NCBI GenBank assembly: GCA_045605385.1
Contig: JAZUPW010000017.1
Span: 124,001-188,000, forward strand
Source: SIG607 sp045605385
Lineage (GTDB): Bacteria; Bacillota; Clostridia; Oscillospirales; Acutalibacteraceae
Length of the DNA stretch: 64,000 bases
Direction of reading: 5' to 3'
Each line of letters begins with the position of its first letter. Positions within the stretch are counted from its first letter, which is position 1. Below the pieces are notes generated by a model. That model saw only the letters and a list, made by a program, of their open reading frames with translations, did no database searches and was not told where the DNA came from. This document shows positions 15,521 to 23,363 of this stretch, piece by piece. A program made the translations under genes and the position numbers.

Positions 15521-15546
15521 AACCGACTTGTCGAAACAAGTCGGTT
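15521..15546 (-). terminator. Terminator of tRNA-Leu
   Basis: Stem AACCGACTTGT / ACAAGTCGGTT just after the tRNA 3' end, followed on the minus strand by only a short T run (TTTCTC). The hairpin is strong, the tail weak. Confidence 0.65.
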
Positions 15547-15550
15547 TTTC

Positions 15551-15635
15551 TGGTGCGAGTGATGGGACTTGAACCCATACGTCGGTTGACACACGCCCCT
15601 CAAACGTGCCTGTCTGCCTATTCCAGCACACTCGC
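15551..15635 (-). tRNA. tRNA-Leu, anticodon GAG
   Basis: 85 bases, class II tRNA with a long variable arm. Acceptor GCGAGTG / CACTCGC, discriminator A and encoded CCA (15551-15553); anticodon loop TTTGAGG gives GAG; T arm GGGTTCAAGTCCC. Has its own promoter and a terminator-like hairpin. Confidence 0.95.
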
Positions 15636-15650
15636 ATTTGCGACTTAACT

Positions 15651-15679
15651 ATATTATCACAGTAAACTCGATTTGTCAA
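15651..15679 (-). promoter_or_regulatory. Promoter of tRNA-Leu
   Basis: Minus-strand TTGACA (15674-15679), 17-base spacer, TAATAT (15651-15656), 16 bases before the mature 5' end of the tRNA. Confidence 0.75.
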
Positions 15680-15684
15680 CAATA

Positions 15685-15720
15685 AATTTAAAAAAGAGTG
15701 CAAAATTTTTGCACTCTTTT
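15685..15720 (-). terminator. Terminator of groESL
   Basis: Thirteen-base stem AAAAGAGTGCAAA / TTTGCACTCTTTT (15692-15704, 15708-15720), with a T run on the minus strand, 25 bases after the groEL stop. Confidence 0.9.
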
Positions 15721-15745
15721 TAAAACCCTATATTTTACCCTTTGA

Positions 15746-17383
15746 TTAATACATTCCGCCCTGTGCGGCAGCGGCAGCTGCGGCTGCATTTGCGGCAGCG
15801 GCATCTTCCTTTTTATCTGCTACAAGCGTTTCAGTTGTAAGAATCATAGCGGCAACGCTTGCGGCATTCTGAAGCGCAGAACGTGTAACCTTAGTTGGGT
15901 CTACAATACCTGCTTCTATCATATCGGTATATACTTCGTTATATGCATCGAAGCCGTAGTTGGCCTTACCTGCAGAAAGAATTTTATCTACAATTACGCT
16001 TCCTTCAAGACCTGCGTTTGCGGCAATCTGACGGATTGGTGCTTCTAATGCCTTAAGAACTATGGCAACGCCTGTTTTTTCATCGCCTTCGGTTTTATTA
16101 AGCAATTCTTTAACAGAATCTATGGCATTAACAAGTGCTACACCGCCACCCGCAACAATACCTTCATCTACAGCAGCCTTTGTTGCTGAAAGAGCATCTT
16201 CAATGCGGAGTTTCTTTTCTTTCATTTCAATTTCGGTAGCAGCGCCAACCTTAACAACCGCAACACCGCCTGCAAGTTTAGCAAGACGTTCTTCAAGTTT
16301 TTCCTTATCAAACTCGGAAGTAGTTGTCATTATCTGATTACGGATTTGAGCAACACGTTCAGCAATAGCATTTTTATCGCCTGCACCGCCTACGATAACT
16401 GTGTTTTCTTTGCCAACCTTAACCTGAGAAGCGCGACCAAGCTGAGCAATTGTTGTATCCTTAAGGTCAAGTCCTAATTCTTCGCTTATAACCTCACCGT
16501 TTGTAAGAATAGCAATATCGCGAAGCATTTCTTTTCTGCGGTCACCAAAACCGGGAGCCTTAACGCCTACGCAGGTAAATACGCCGCGAAGTTTATTGAT
16601 AATAAGATTAGAAAGCGCATCGCCTTCAATGTCTTCAGCAATTATAACCAACTTTTTGCCTGACTGAACAATTTGTTCAAGAAGCGGTAAAATTTCCTGA
16701 ATAGAAGAAATTTTCTTGTCAGTAATGAGAATTAACGCATCGTCAATTTCTGCTTCCATTTTATCAGAATCGGTAACCATATAAGGGGTAATATAACCGC
16801 GGTCAAACTGCATACCCTCAACAACGTCAATATATGTTTCGGCAGTTTTAGATTCTTCAACGGTAATTACACCGTCAGCAGTAACTTTTTCCATTGCTTC
16901 GGCAATAAGTCCGCCAATGGTTTCATCGCCTGCAGAAACAGTAGCAACACGCGCAATATCAGCGCTTCCGTTAACCTTTTTAGAATTAGAAACCACAGTT
17001 TCTACTGCGGTATCAACAGCCTTTGCAATACCTTTTTTAATTACCATTGGGTTAGCGCCTGCTGCAACGTTCTTCATACCTTCGCAAACAAGAGCCTGTG
17101 CAAGAACTGTGGCGGTAGTTGTACCGTCGCCTGCGGCATCATTTGTTTTAACTGATACTTCCTTTACAAGCTGTGCGCCCATATTTTCAAACGGATCATC
17201 AAGTTCAATATCCTTTGCAATTGTAACACCGTCGTTAGTAATAAGCGGAGAACCGAATTTCTTATCAAGAACAACGTTTCTGCCTTTAGGTCCTAAAGTA
17301 ACCTTTACAGCGTTTGCAAGTTGATCCACACCTGCCTGAAGCGCTTTTCTGGCTTCTTCACCAAAAATTACATCTTTTGCCAT
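15746..17383 (-). CDS. groEL: Chaperonin GroEL
   Basis: 60-kDa chaperonin subunit, 545 residues, forming the double-ring folding chamber with the GroES lid. The sequence starts MAKDVIFGEEARKALQAGVD and has the ATP-binding GDGTTTATVLAQ loop and the signature AAVDEGIVAGGG. The C-terminal tail is an alanine run ending QGGMY, in place of the GGM repeats of many GroELs but common in Clostridia. It follows groES by 14 bases in one operon controlled by the CIRCE element. Confidence 0.99.
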   Translation of the reverse strand: MAKDVIFGEEARKALQAGVDQLANAVKVTLGPKGRNVVLDKKFGSPLITNDGVTIAKDIELDDPFENMGAQLVKEVSVKTNDAAGDGTTTATVLAQALVCEGMKNVAAGANPMVIKKGIAKAVDTAVETVVSNSKKVNGSADIARVATVSAGDETIGGLIAEAMEKVTADGVITVEESKTAETYIDVVEGMQFDRGYITPYMVTDSDKMEAEIDDALILITDKKISSIQEILPLLEQIVQSGKKLVIIAEDIEGDALSNLIINKLRGVFTCVGVKAPGFGDRRKEMLRDIAILTNGEVISEELGLDLKDTTIAQLGRASQVKVGKENTVIVGGAGDKNAIAERVAQIRNQIMTTTSEFDKEKLEERLAKLAGGVAVVKVGAATEIEMKEKKLRIEDALSATKAAVDEGIVAGGGVALVNAIDSVKELLNKTEGDEKTGVAIVLKALEAPIRQIAANAGLEGSVIVDKILSAGKANYGFDAYNEVYTDMIEAGIVDPTKVTRSALQNAASVAAMILTTETLVADKKEDAAAANAAAAAAAAQGGMY

Positions 17384-17397
17384 AATAAAACAACTCC

Positions 17398-17685
17398 TTA
17401 TTCAACAATAGCTAAAATATCATCAATACTTACAATGCTGTATTCACAGCCGTCAAGTTTAACTTCGGTACCTGCGTATTTATTTGTAAGTACCTTATCG
17501 CCAACCTTAACAGTCATAGGAACAAGTTTTCCTTCCTTATCGTAAGCGCCGGGGCCTACAGCCACAACCTCCGCCATTTGCGGTTTTTCTTTTGCGGCAG
17601 AAGTAAGTATAATTCCGCTTTTTGTGGTTTCTTCTGCTTCAACAGCCTTTGTAACAACTTTATCGGCTAATGGTTTAATAGTCAT
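17398..17685 (-). CDS. groES: Co-chaperonin GroES
   Basis: 95-residue lid of the GroEL chamber. It has the N-terminal IKPLADKVV strand, the mobile loop around EETTKSGIILTSAAKEKPQ and the later YAGTEVKLDGCEYSIV. The start ATG 17685 follows GGAGG by 7 bases; an open frame upstream would run through the CIRCE element and is not coding. First gene of groESL. Confidence 0.98.
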   Translation of the reverse strand: MTIKPLADKVVTKAVEAEETTKSGIILTSAAKEKPQMAEVVAVGPGAYDKEGKLVPMTVKVGDKVLTNKYAGTEVKLDGCEYSIVSIDDILAIVE

Positions 17686-17719
17686 AGTACTACCTCCAAA
17701 TAATAATATTTTTTCAATT

Positions 17720-17746
17720 TTAGCACTCATCACTTTTGAGTGCTAA
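17720..17746. promoter_or_regulatory. CIRCE operator (HrcA binding site)
   Basis: TTAGCACTC (17720-17728), 9-base spacer, GAGTGCTAA (17738-17746): a perfect match to the CIRCE consensus. It lies just downstream of the -10 box, in the leader, where HrcA blocks transcription until heat shock. No hrcA gene is in the window. Confidence 0.98.
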
Positions 17747-17750
17747 ATAT

Positions 17751-17778
17751 ATTTTATCCAATATTTTCTAAAAATCAA
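17751..17778 (-). promoter_or_regulatory. Promoter of groESL
   Basis: Minus-strand TTGATT (17773-17778), 16-base spacer, TAAAAT (17751-17756), directly followed by CIRCE. The -35 box overlaps the stop codon of the upstream lipid kinase gene. Confidence 0.7.
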
Positions 17779-18722
17779 GTCTTTTTTGTTAACAAATCAT
17801 TATCAAATTGAAATTTATTTTTTAACACCGAGGGCAACAAGAATTTCACAAATTTTCTTTTAATTTCAAACTTCATTTCTTTGCGCTCAATAATTTCGCC
17901 GTCAAGGTTAACAGGAATTTCTGTTTCAGCCTTAAATTCAAGCGATGAACAATTTCCCATATCACAACAAGATAATTTTTCGTGTTGTCCATTTTCGTAA
18001 ATTTTTAGAAACCTTAATATTTTAAGTTTGTTTATTGTTTCAATTACAGTAAAATCTAATTTTCCGTCATACGGCACAGCTTTTGGCGTTGCGTAATATC
18101 CGCCACCGTAAGCAACACCGTTACCAACAACAGCAAACAAACAACTTTTTTTATATTTATGTACACCGTCTATGCTTATGTCAAGCACTGCGCCCAATTT
18201 TTTGAAAAATGTTTTTACAATGGCAAGTTTATAAGCCAAAGCGCCGCTTACTAACGGCCAGTTTTTAAAAATAGCCATATCTCTTGCAACAACGGCATCC
18301 ATCCCCACAGAACATCCGTTAAGGCAATAAAACTCATCAGCTTTAATCACGTCCATTTCAACGGTTATTCCGTTTAGCATTTGGTTTATATCGGCAAAAT
18401 TGTCTTTATATTCGTTTCCAAAACATTTAAGAAAATCATTAGCGCTGCCTGTTGGTATTTCAGAAATAGTAACGTTGTCGTACCCTGCAACACCGTTAAG
18501 CATTTCAAAACAAGTGCCTTCTCCACCGCAGGAAAACATAACAACTTCATCGCCTTTTTCTGCTTCAGTTCGCGCTTTTTTCTGAATGTCTCCTTTAGCG
18601 GTTGAAAACACTATTTTATACTCGCCGCCGTTTTGGTTAAAGTATTCTTCTATTTGCGGTATAATTTTCATATATGCATCATTTTTTCCCGCTGTGGGAT
18701 TTACAAAAAATACATACCTCAC
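17775..18722 (-). CDS. Diacylglycerol/lipid kinase family protein
   Basis: 315-residue member of the DagK/YegS family, which phosphorylates lipids such as diacylglycerol at the membrane. The N-terminus FVNPTAGK is the nucleotide-binding start; the family GGDGT motif appears as GGEGTCFEMLNG, an Asp-to-Glu change, followed by IPTGSANDFLKCFG, which matches the usual P-x-GTxNDFA. The start is GTG 18722, overlapping the stop of the methyltransferase gene by four bases (GTGA), so the pair is coupled. Substrate unknown. Confidence 0.88.
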   Translation of the reverse strand: MRYVFFVNPTAGKNDAYMKIIPQIEEYFNQNGGEYKIVFSTAKGDIQKKARTEAEKGDEVVMFSCGGEGTCFEMLNGVAGYDNVTISEIPTGSANDFLKCFGNEYKDNFADINQMLNGITVEMDVIKADEFYCLNGCSVGMDAVVARDMAIFKNWPLVSGALAYKLAIVKTFFKKLGAVLDISIDGVHKYKKSCLFAVVGNGVAYGGGYYATPKAVPYDGKLDFTVIETINKLKILRFLKIYENGQHEKLSCCDMGNCSSLEFKAETEIPVNLDGEIIERKEMKFEIKRKFVKFLLPSVLKNKFQFDNDLLTKKT

Positions 18723-19852
18723 TGTTTTTTATCCCCTTTGAAATACATAAACAACTGACATTTTATCATTCCGTTGTAAAGTTTTCTCTTTTTATCGCTT
18801 ATTCTGCCAAAGTGTTTTTCAAACTCATCGTGCGGACTTATTATAAAGTATTTACGGCCGCTTCCTGCTGTAAATCTGTCTCCCATAACGGCATACAGTT
18901 TTTCTGCTTCTTTAACGTCAAGTAACCTTTCGCCGTAAGGAGGATTTGTTACAAGAACAAAGCGCTCATCCGGTGCTTTAAACTCCTTAACATCACCAAC
19001 AGTCGCTTTTACATATTTTGAAACTCCCGCTTTTTTTGCATTATTAAGTGTTAGTTCAATACACGAAGGGTCTATATCCGTGCCGAATGCTTTAAACTGA
19101 ACATCTTTTCTAATTAAATCCCTTGCTCTTGCGCGTTCGCTTTGCCAGATTTTTTCATTTAAAAATCCAAAATTTTCTGCCGAAAAACTTCTGAACAAAC
19201 CCGGTGCTGTGTTTGTTGCCATTAATGCCGACTCTATAAGAAGCGTTCCCGAACCGCAAAACGGATCAAAAAGAAGTGTATCGGGATATATTCTTGCTGT
19301 ATCGCAAATTGCCGCCGCAAGGGTTTCTTTTAGCGGCGCGGCATTTGAATTACGGCGGTATCCCCTTTTATGAAGACCTTCACCGGAAGTATCTATCATA
19401 GCGGTTACTTCATCTTTATGAATAGAAAACTTTATTATGTATTCGGTTGTTGTTTCAGTAAACCACGATATATTATATTTAAGTTTCAAGCGTTCTACAA
19501 CAGCTTTTTTTATAATAGACTGACAATCGGGAATACTTGCCAAGGTGGAATTAATACTCCATCCGTTAACGGGAAATGCATCGGTCTTACCAATGTAATT
19601 TTCCCAAGGCAAAGCCTTTATTCCCTCAAACAGTTCGGTAAATGTTGTTGCCTTAAACTGTCCTATATTAAGCAGTATACGCTCACTAAAACGCGAACAT
19701 ATATTTGCCCTTGCAAGCATTTCTTCGTTTCCACACAGCAAAACTCTGCCGTTTTCTGCCTGAACCGATTCAAAACCCATTCTTCTGAATTCATCGGCGG
19801 CAATTCCCTCTATACCAAAAAGGCAAGGCGCCACCATTTTAATATCACTCAT
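18719..19852 (-). CDS. THUMP-domain RNA guanine-N2 methyltransferase, RlmL-type
   Basis: 377 residues: an N-terminal ferredoxin-like plus THUMP RNA-binding part (1-160) and a class I methyltransferase part with LLFDPFCGSGTLLIE (SAM binding) and the catalytic VTNPPYGERL. This layout matches the YpsC/RlmL N-domain family that makes m2G in 23S rRNA, but the exact RNA target is not certain. It overlaps the lipid kinase gene by four bases and follows the fumarase-like gene by 27 bases. Confidence 0.92.
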   Translation of the reverse strand: MSDIKMVAPCLFGIEGIAADEFRRMGFESVQAENGRVLLCGNEEMLARANICSRFSERILLNIGQFKATTFTELFEGIKALPWENYIGKTDAFPVNGWSINSTLASIPDCQSIIKKAVVERLKLKYNISWFTETTTEYIIKFSIHKDEVTAMIDTSGEGLHKRGYRRNSNAAPLKETLAAAICDTARIYPDTLLFDPFCGSGTLLIESALMATNTAPGLFRSFSAENFGFLNEKIWQSERARARDLIRKDVQFKAFGTDIDPSCIELTLNNAKKAGVSKYVKATVGDVKEFKAPDERFVLVTNPPYGERLLDVKEAEKLYAVMGDRFTAGSGRKYFIISPHDEFEKHFGRISDKKRKLYNGMIKCQLFMYFKGDKKQ

Positions 19853-19879
19853 TTTTTCCGTTCCTTAAAATTATTATTT

Positions 19880-20722
19880 TTAAAGTATTGCCTGTTCGTG
19901 CCGTGTGACGTGGCAACCTATATTAACTGCAACAGGAAGCCCTGCAATGTGTGTAGGCGCTGTTTCAATATTAACGTACAAAGCCGTTGTTTTTCCGCCA
20001 AAACCTTGCGGACCGATATTTAAAGAATTAATTTTTTCAAGTAATTCCTCCTCAAGGTCGCAATAATAGGCGTTTTCATTTCTTACTTCACCGCTTCGGC
20101 AAAGAGCCTTTTTAGAAAGCAAAGCACATTGTTCAAAATCTCCGCCAATGCCAATTCCAACCGTAATAGGAGGGCAAGGATTGGAACCCGCTTTTGTTAC
20201 TATTTCTAAAACAGCGTTTATAACACCTTCGCGGGAAGCGGCAGGTGTAAGCATTTTTACACCGCTCATATTTTCACTGCCAAAGCCTTTAGGCGCAACA
20301 GTAATTTTTACCTTTTCACCTGCAACTATTTCCGTGTGCAACACAGCAGGCGTGTTATCACCTGTATTAACACGTATAAGCGGATCGCTTACCACTGATT
20401 TACGAAGCAAACCCTCTTCATAGCCTTTTTTAACACCAAGGTTAACAGCGTCGCTTAAAAGTCCGCCCGTTAAATGTACGTCCTGCCCTATTTCCATAAA
20501 CACCACAGCCATACCGGTATCCTGACAAATAGGAACTTTAAGTTCTCGCGAAGCGCAAATATTTTCTTTTAAATCGTTTAAAACCGAAACTGCAGTATCG
20601 CTTGTTTCGGCACTTATACTTTTATCAATACAATTTACAATATCTTGTGGAAGATTATTGTTTGCCTTTATACAAAGTTCAGCAATTTTTTCGGTTATAA
20701 CGCTTACGTCAAGTTCTCTCAA
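19880..20722 (-). CDS. Class I fumarase / tartrate dehydratase alpha subunit (no beta subunit nearby)
   Basis: 280 residues, the catalytic half of a two-subunit iron-sulfur hydrolyase converting fumarate and malate (or tartrate). The three [4Fe-4S] cysteines expected for the family are visible: C66 in CQDTG, C183 in NPCPPITVG and C271 in NIGCH. The start is TTG 20722 with GGAGG 7 bases upstream; no better start exists. In most Clostridia the beta subunit gene follows at once; here an RNA methyltransferase follows and no beta subunit is in the window, so it must lie elsewhere or the enzyme is incomplete. Confidence 0.92.
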   Translation of the reverse strand: MRELDVSVITEKIAELCIKANNNLPQDIVNCIDKSISAETSDTAVSVLNDLKENICASRELKVPICQDTGMAVVFMEIGQDVHLTGGLLSDAVNLGVKKGYEEGLLRKSVVSDPLIRVNTGDNTPAVLHTEIVAGEKVKITVAPKGFGSENMSGVKMLTPAASREGVINAVLEIVTKAGSNPCPPITVGIGIGGDFEQCALLSKKALCRSGEVRNENAYYCDLEEELLEKINSLNIGPQGFGGKTTALYVNIETAPTHIAGLPVAVNIGCHVTRHEQAIL

Positions 20723-20737
20723 AATTTATCCTCCGCT

Positions 20738-20769
20738 AATAAAAAAGGCAGACCGCCTGTGTCTGCCTT
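20738..20769 (-). terminator. Terminator after the S1-domain gene
   Basis: Nine-base stem AAGGCAGAC / GTCTGCCTT (20745-20753, 20761-20769) followed on the minus strand by a T run. It closes the yab/divIC operon and separates it from the fumarase gene. Confidence 0.88.
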
Positions 20770-20782
20770 ATTACAGTTCTTT

Positions 20783-21238
20783 TTATTTTACACCCGCACC
20801 GCGTTTGGTTCGTCTGGTCTCAGGATTCTTTTTCTTAAGATCTGAAAACTTTTCGTCACTACTCTGCTTAAAACGGTTCATCATTTCTTCAAACGAAGCA
20901 GGTTCCTGTTTTTTAGGTGCCCAGGTGCAAGTCGGGTCGAGTTTTATTTGTTGAACGGGATTCTGCCTTGGACGGCGTTCACTACGTTCTGCCTTGGGTT
21001 CGGGCGGTAATGCCTGCTTAATGCTAAGGCTGATTTTACCGTCATCGCCAATGCTGATAACCTTCATTTTAACAATATCGTTTTCTTTTAAAAATTCTTT
21101 TATATCGGTTACGTAATTTCTTGCAACCTCAGAAATATGTACCATTCCCGATGTTTTATCATCAAGGCTTACAAAGGCGCCGTATTTTGTTATACCGGTA
21201 ACCTTTCCTTCAACAATCTGCCCAACTTCAAGCTGCAT
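20783..21238 (-). CDS. S1 RNA-binding domain protein (YabR-like)
   Basis: 151 residues. Residues 1-75 are one S1 domain (VGQIVEGKVTGITKYGAFVSL ... GMVHISEVA), an OB fold that binds RNA; the rest is a basic, proline-rich tail rich in R and K that probably adds nucleic acid affinity. It occupies the place of yabR just after divIC, last in the operon. Its role is not known beyond RNA binding; the related general stress protein 13 associates with ribosomes. Confidence 0.9.
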   Translation of the reverse strand: MQLEVGQIVEGKVTGITKYGAFVSLDDKTSGMVHISEVARNYVTDIKEFLKENDIVKMKVISIGDDGKISLSIKQALPPEPKAERSERRPRQNPVQQIKLDPTCTWAPKKQEPASFEEMMNRFKQSSDEKFSDLKKKNPETRRTKRGAGVK

Positions 21239-21271
21239 AAGTTTGCCGCTCCCCCTTAATTTTTAACAAAA

Positions 21272-21556
21272 TCAACTGCCCGAAACATCTATAAAGACCT
21301 GCTCGTCCGCATAAACATAGCCAAGACGTTCTCTTGCAGCCTTTTCTATAATTTTAGCCTCATTGCCGTCTGCCATAAGTTCCTTATATTCAGCAATCTT
21401 ACGGTCAGTCAGTTCAATTTGTTCATTGTATTCTTCAAGCCTTTTCTGACCTGCCACCAATTCAGAACAAAGGCCGGTTAAAGAATAAAGCAAATAAAAA
21501 GAAACACAAAGAACAAGAACCCTTAGCAATATGCTTTTTTTCTTTTTGGTTTTCAT
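21272..21556 (-). CDS. Septum formation initiator DivIC-like
   Basis: 94 residues, bitopic membrane protein of the divisome. A basic cytoplasmic start (MKTKKKKS), one membrane span at about 9-27, an outside coiled coil (about 33-66) and a short end with ARERLGYVYADEQVF, which matches the conserved C-terminal part of the DivIC/FtsB family. Start ATG 21556 is chosen because the span follows directly; the longer frame has no better ribosome site. It sits between yabQ and yabR as in Bacillus, which supports DivIC. Confidence 0.88.
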   Translation of the reverse strand: MKTKKKKSILLRVLVLCVSFYLLYSLTGLCSELVAGQKRLEEYNEQIELTDRKIAEYKELMADGNEAKIIEKAARERLGYVYADEQVFIDVSGS

Positions 21557-21629
21557 AGCACTGCCCTTTTGTAAAGAAATATATACATCCACAGTATACA
21601 ACATAAATGCTTTATGTTTCAAGAGTTTT

Positions 21630-22064
21630 TTATAAGTTTTTTTGCTTTTTTATAAGTTTTTTTAAAAAAATCAACATAACGGCATCAAATCTGTCGATTA
21701 AATCAGAAAACTTCGCAACACATCCGTTAACAAAAAAAGAAAGAAGACGAAGTTTGCTAAACAAAAATTTAAATATTTTAAACCATATTTTAGAAATACT
21801 TATCCTAAAAACGAAAAATCCCACTGCTATCCAGAATAAAATATATCCTCTTAACATACCGTTGCTTCTTGCCATTAAAAGCATAAAGGTAACTAAAAAA
21901 GCAAATAAAGAAAAAAGAACATCTTTAACAAAAACTGCAAAGTTGTTAAGTTTATTAACAACACAACACGCTTTAAGTATATCGTAAACGGCGGCAAAAA
22001 ACAAACCCACAAGAAATGCGTAAGCGCTTGAAGTAAGCTGATGAACAAGACCTATTTCCCACAT
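21630..22064 (-). CDS. yabQ: Spore cortex biosynthesis protein YabQ
   Basis: 144 residues with about four membrane spans, starting LTSSAYAFLVGLFFAAVYDILKA, the hallmark of YabQ. In Bacillus it lies in the outer forespore membrane and is needed for spore cortex formation. It follows yabP by 5 bases and precedes divIC. Sequence identity in this family is low, so the call rests on position plus the N-terminal motif. It is evidence that the lineage forms or formed spores. Confidence 0.85.
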   Translation of the reverse strand: MWEIGLVHQLTSSAYAFLVGLFFAAVYDILKACCVVNKLNNFAVFVKDVLFSLFAFLVTFMLLMARSNGMLRGYILFWIAVGFFVFRISISKIWFKIFKFLFSKLRLLSFFVNGCVAKFSDLIDRFDAVMLIFLKKLIKKQKNL

Positions 22065-22069
22065 AAAAT

Positions 22070-22342
22070 CTACCTGAACAGTTTAGAAAAGAAGCCTTCA
22101 CGCTTTGCGGAATCGTTAGTATAAAGCAAAGCATCAAACTTACCCGTTATTTCCATATCTTTTGTTTCGGTATTAAAACTTAAAATTTTAATATTTTCAC
22201 CGCGTACGCTTAAAACACCCATAACCGTAATAAGGTCGACCGCTTTATCATCAAAAGCAATTATATCCTTAATACCTGTAAGAACAAGATTTTTTCTGTC
22301 CTTTAACGTAAAGACATGTGCCTCGTTAATTATTTCGTTCAC
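22070..22342 (-). CDS. yabP: Sporulation protein YabP
   Basis: About 90 residues of the YabP/YqfC family: one beta-rich domain with NLVLTGIKDIIAFDDKAVDLIT and LSVRGENIKI. I start at GTG 22342, which has GAGGTGG 5 bases upstream; the ATG five codons earlier would overlap that site. In Bacillus yabP is made in the mother cell by sigma-E; a CATATACT sequence 30 bases upstream slightly resembles a sigma-E -10 box but no convincing -35 is seen. Confidence 0.88.
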   Translation of the reverse strand: MNEIINEAHVFTLKDRKNLVLTGIKDIIAFDDKAVDLITVMGVLSVRGENIKILSFNTETKDMEITGKFDALLYTNDSAKREGFFSKLFR

Positions 22343-22399
22343 AAAACCACCTCGCAACAGTATATGCGAAAAGCGGTTAATTAAGTACGGTATTAAGTA

Positions 22400-22642
22400 T
22401 TATTCAATAATTCTGTAAAGAAGCGCGCTGTCTTCTTTTCGAACAACCTCACTTACGTTCAGCACTTCGGCTTTAACTGTGCGTGTACCGAAGGTTATTT
22501 CAATAACGTCGCCAACCTTAACGTCGTATGATGCCCTTACAACCTTACCGTTAACTACTACTCTTCCTGCATCGCACGCTTCGTTTGCTACGGTACGCCT
22601 TTTTATTATTCGCGATACCTTTAAGTATTTATCTATTCTCAT
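22400..22642 (-). CDS. rqcP: S4-domain ribosome-quality-control protein RqcP (YabO/Hsp15 family)
   Basis: 80 residues, a single S4 RNA-binding domain (MRIDKYLKVSRIIKRRTVANE ... GRVVVNGKVVRAS). Its homologue in Bacillus binds stalled 50S subunits and helps RqcH add alanine tails. It lies in the order mazG-rqcP-yabP as in other Firmicutes, 13 bases after mazG. Confidence 0.93.
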   Translation of the reverse strand: MRIDKYLKVSRIIKRRTVANEACDAGRVVVNGKVVRASYDVKVGDVIEITFGTRTVKAEVLNVSEVVRKEDSALLYRIIE

Positions 22643-22655
22643 AATTCACTCCGTT

Positions 22656-23354
22656 TTACAAAGAGTTATCCAAAACTTTAGTTTCATTTGCGGCAAAGTT
22701 TTCAATAAAAGCATCGGTTTCTTTTGCAAGTGCTTCTTCGCAGTCTACTGCGTTTGCTCTTGCAAGAGCAACGGCATAAAACAAAAGTTTGCCAATATCT
22801 TCATTCTTAAGACATTCATTTATAGAATTAATTGCGGTTTCTTTGCTTATAGTTACGTTTGCTTTTGCGGCGCGTTTTTGAACTTTAGCGCTTCGCATAA
22901 GCGCAGGAAAAGCTTTAGGAACACTTTTTAAAGTTTCGGTATAGGTGCTTTGGTGCTTTTCGGTTTGCTTTAGTTTATCCCAATTGTCAAGCACCTTTTC
23001 ACTGGTTTCAGCAACAACGTTAGAAAACACGTGCGGATGTCTGTAAACAAGTTTTTCCGCTACCTCGTTTACAACGTCGTCAAAACTAAACACACCTTTT
23101 TCTTCCGCAATAATGCTGTGAAACACAACCTGCATAAGAACGTCGCCCAATTCTTCTTTAAGCGCCGCCATATCATCTGTATCTATAGCATCTGCGGCTT
23201 CATAAGCCTCTTCAAGCATATTATTACGAATACTTTTATGCGTTTGTTCCTTGTCCCACGGGCAACCGTCAGGCGCACGTAAAAGCCTCATTATTTCTAA
23301 AAATTTTTCAACGGTATACTTACCCGTCACCTTATCTTTTTCAACAGTTCTCAT
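22656..23354 (-). CDS. mazG: Nucleoside triphosphate pyrophosphohydrolase MazG
   Basis: 232 residues. Hydrolyses (d)NTPs to monophosphate and pyrophosphate, cleaning the nucleotide pool. The MazG domain shows LRAPDGCPWDKEQTHKSI, the metal-binding EExxE as NMLEEAYEAADAI and EELGDVLMQVVFHS, then RHPHVF. In Bacillus the homologue YabN is fused to a tetrapyrrole methyltransferase domain; here only the MazG part exists. It lies 9 bases after the flippase gene. Confidence 0.95.
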   Translation of the reverse strand: MRTVEKDKVTGKYTVEKFLEIMRLLRAPDGCPWDKEQTHKSIRNNMLEEAYEAADAIDTDDMAALKEELGDVLMQVVFHSIIAEEKGVFSFDDVVNEVAEKLVYRHPHVFSNVVAETSEKVLDNWDKLKQTEKHQSTYTETLKSVPKAFPALMRSAKVQKRAAKANVTISKETAINSINECLKNEDIGKLLFYAVALARANAVDCEEALAKETDAFIENFAANETKVLDNSL

Positions 23355-23363
23355 AATAACCTC

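Noticed and set aside
20783..21238. Ribosomal protein S1
   Set aside because: Only one S1 domain and 151 residues; true S1 proteins have four to six domains.
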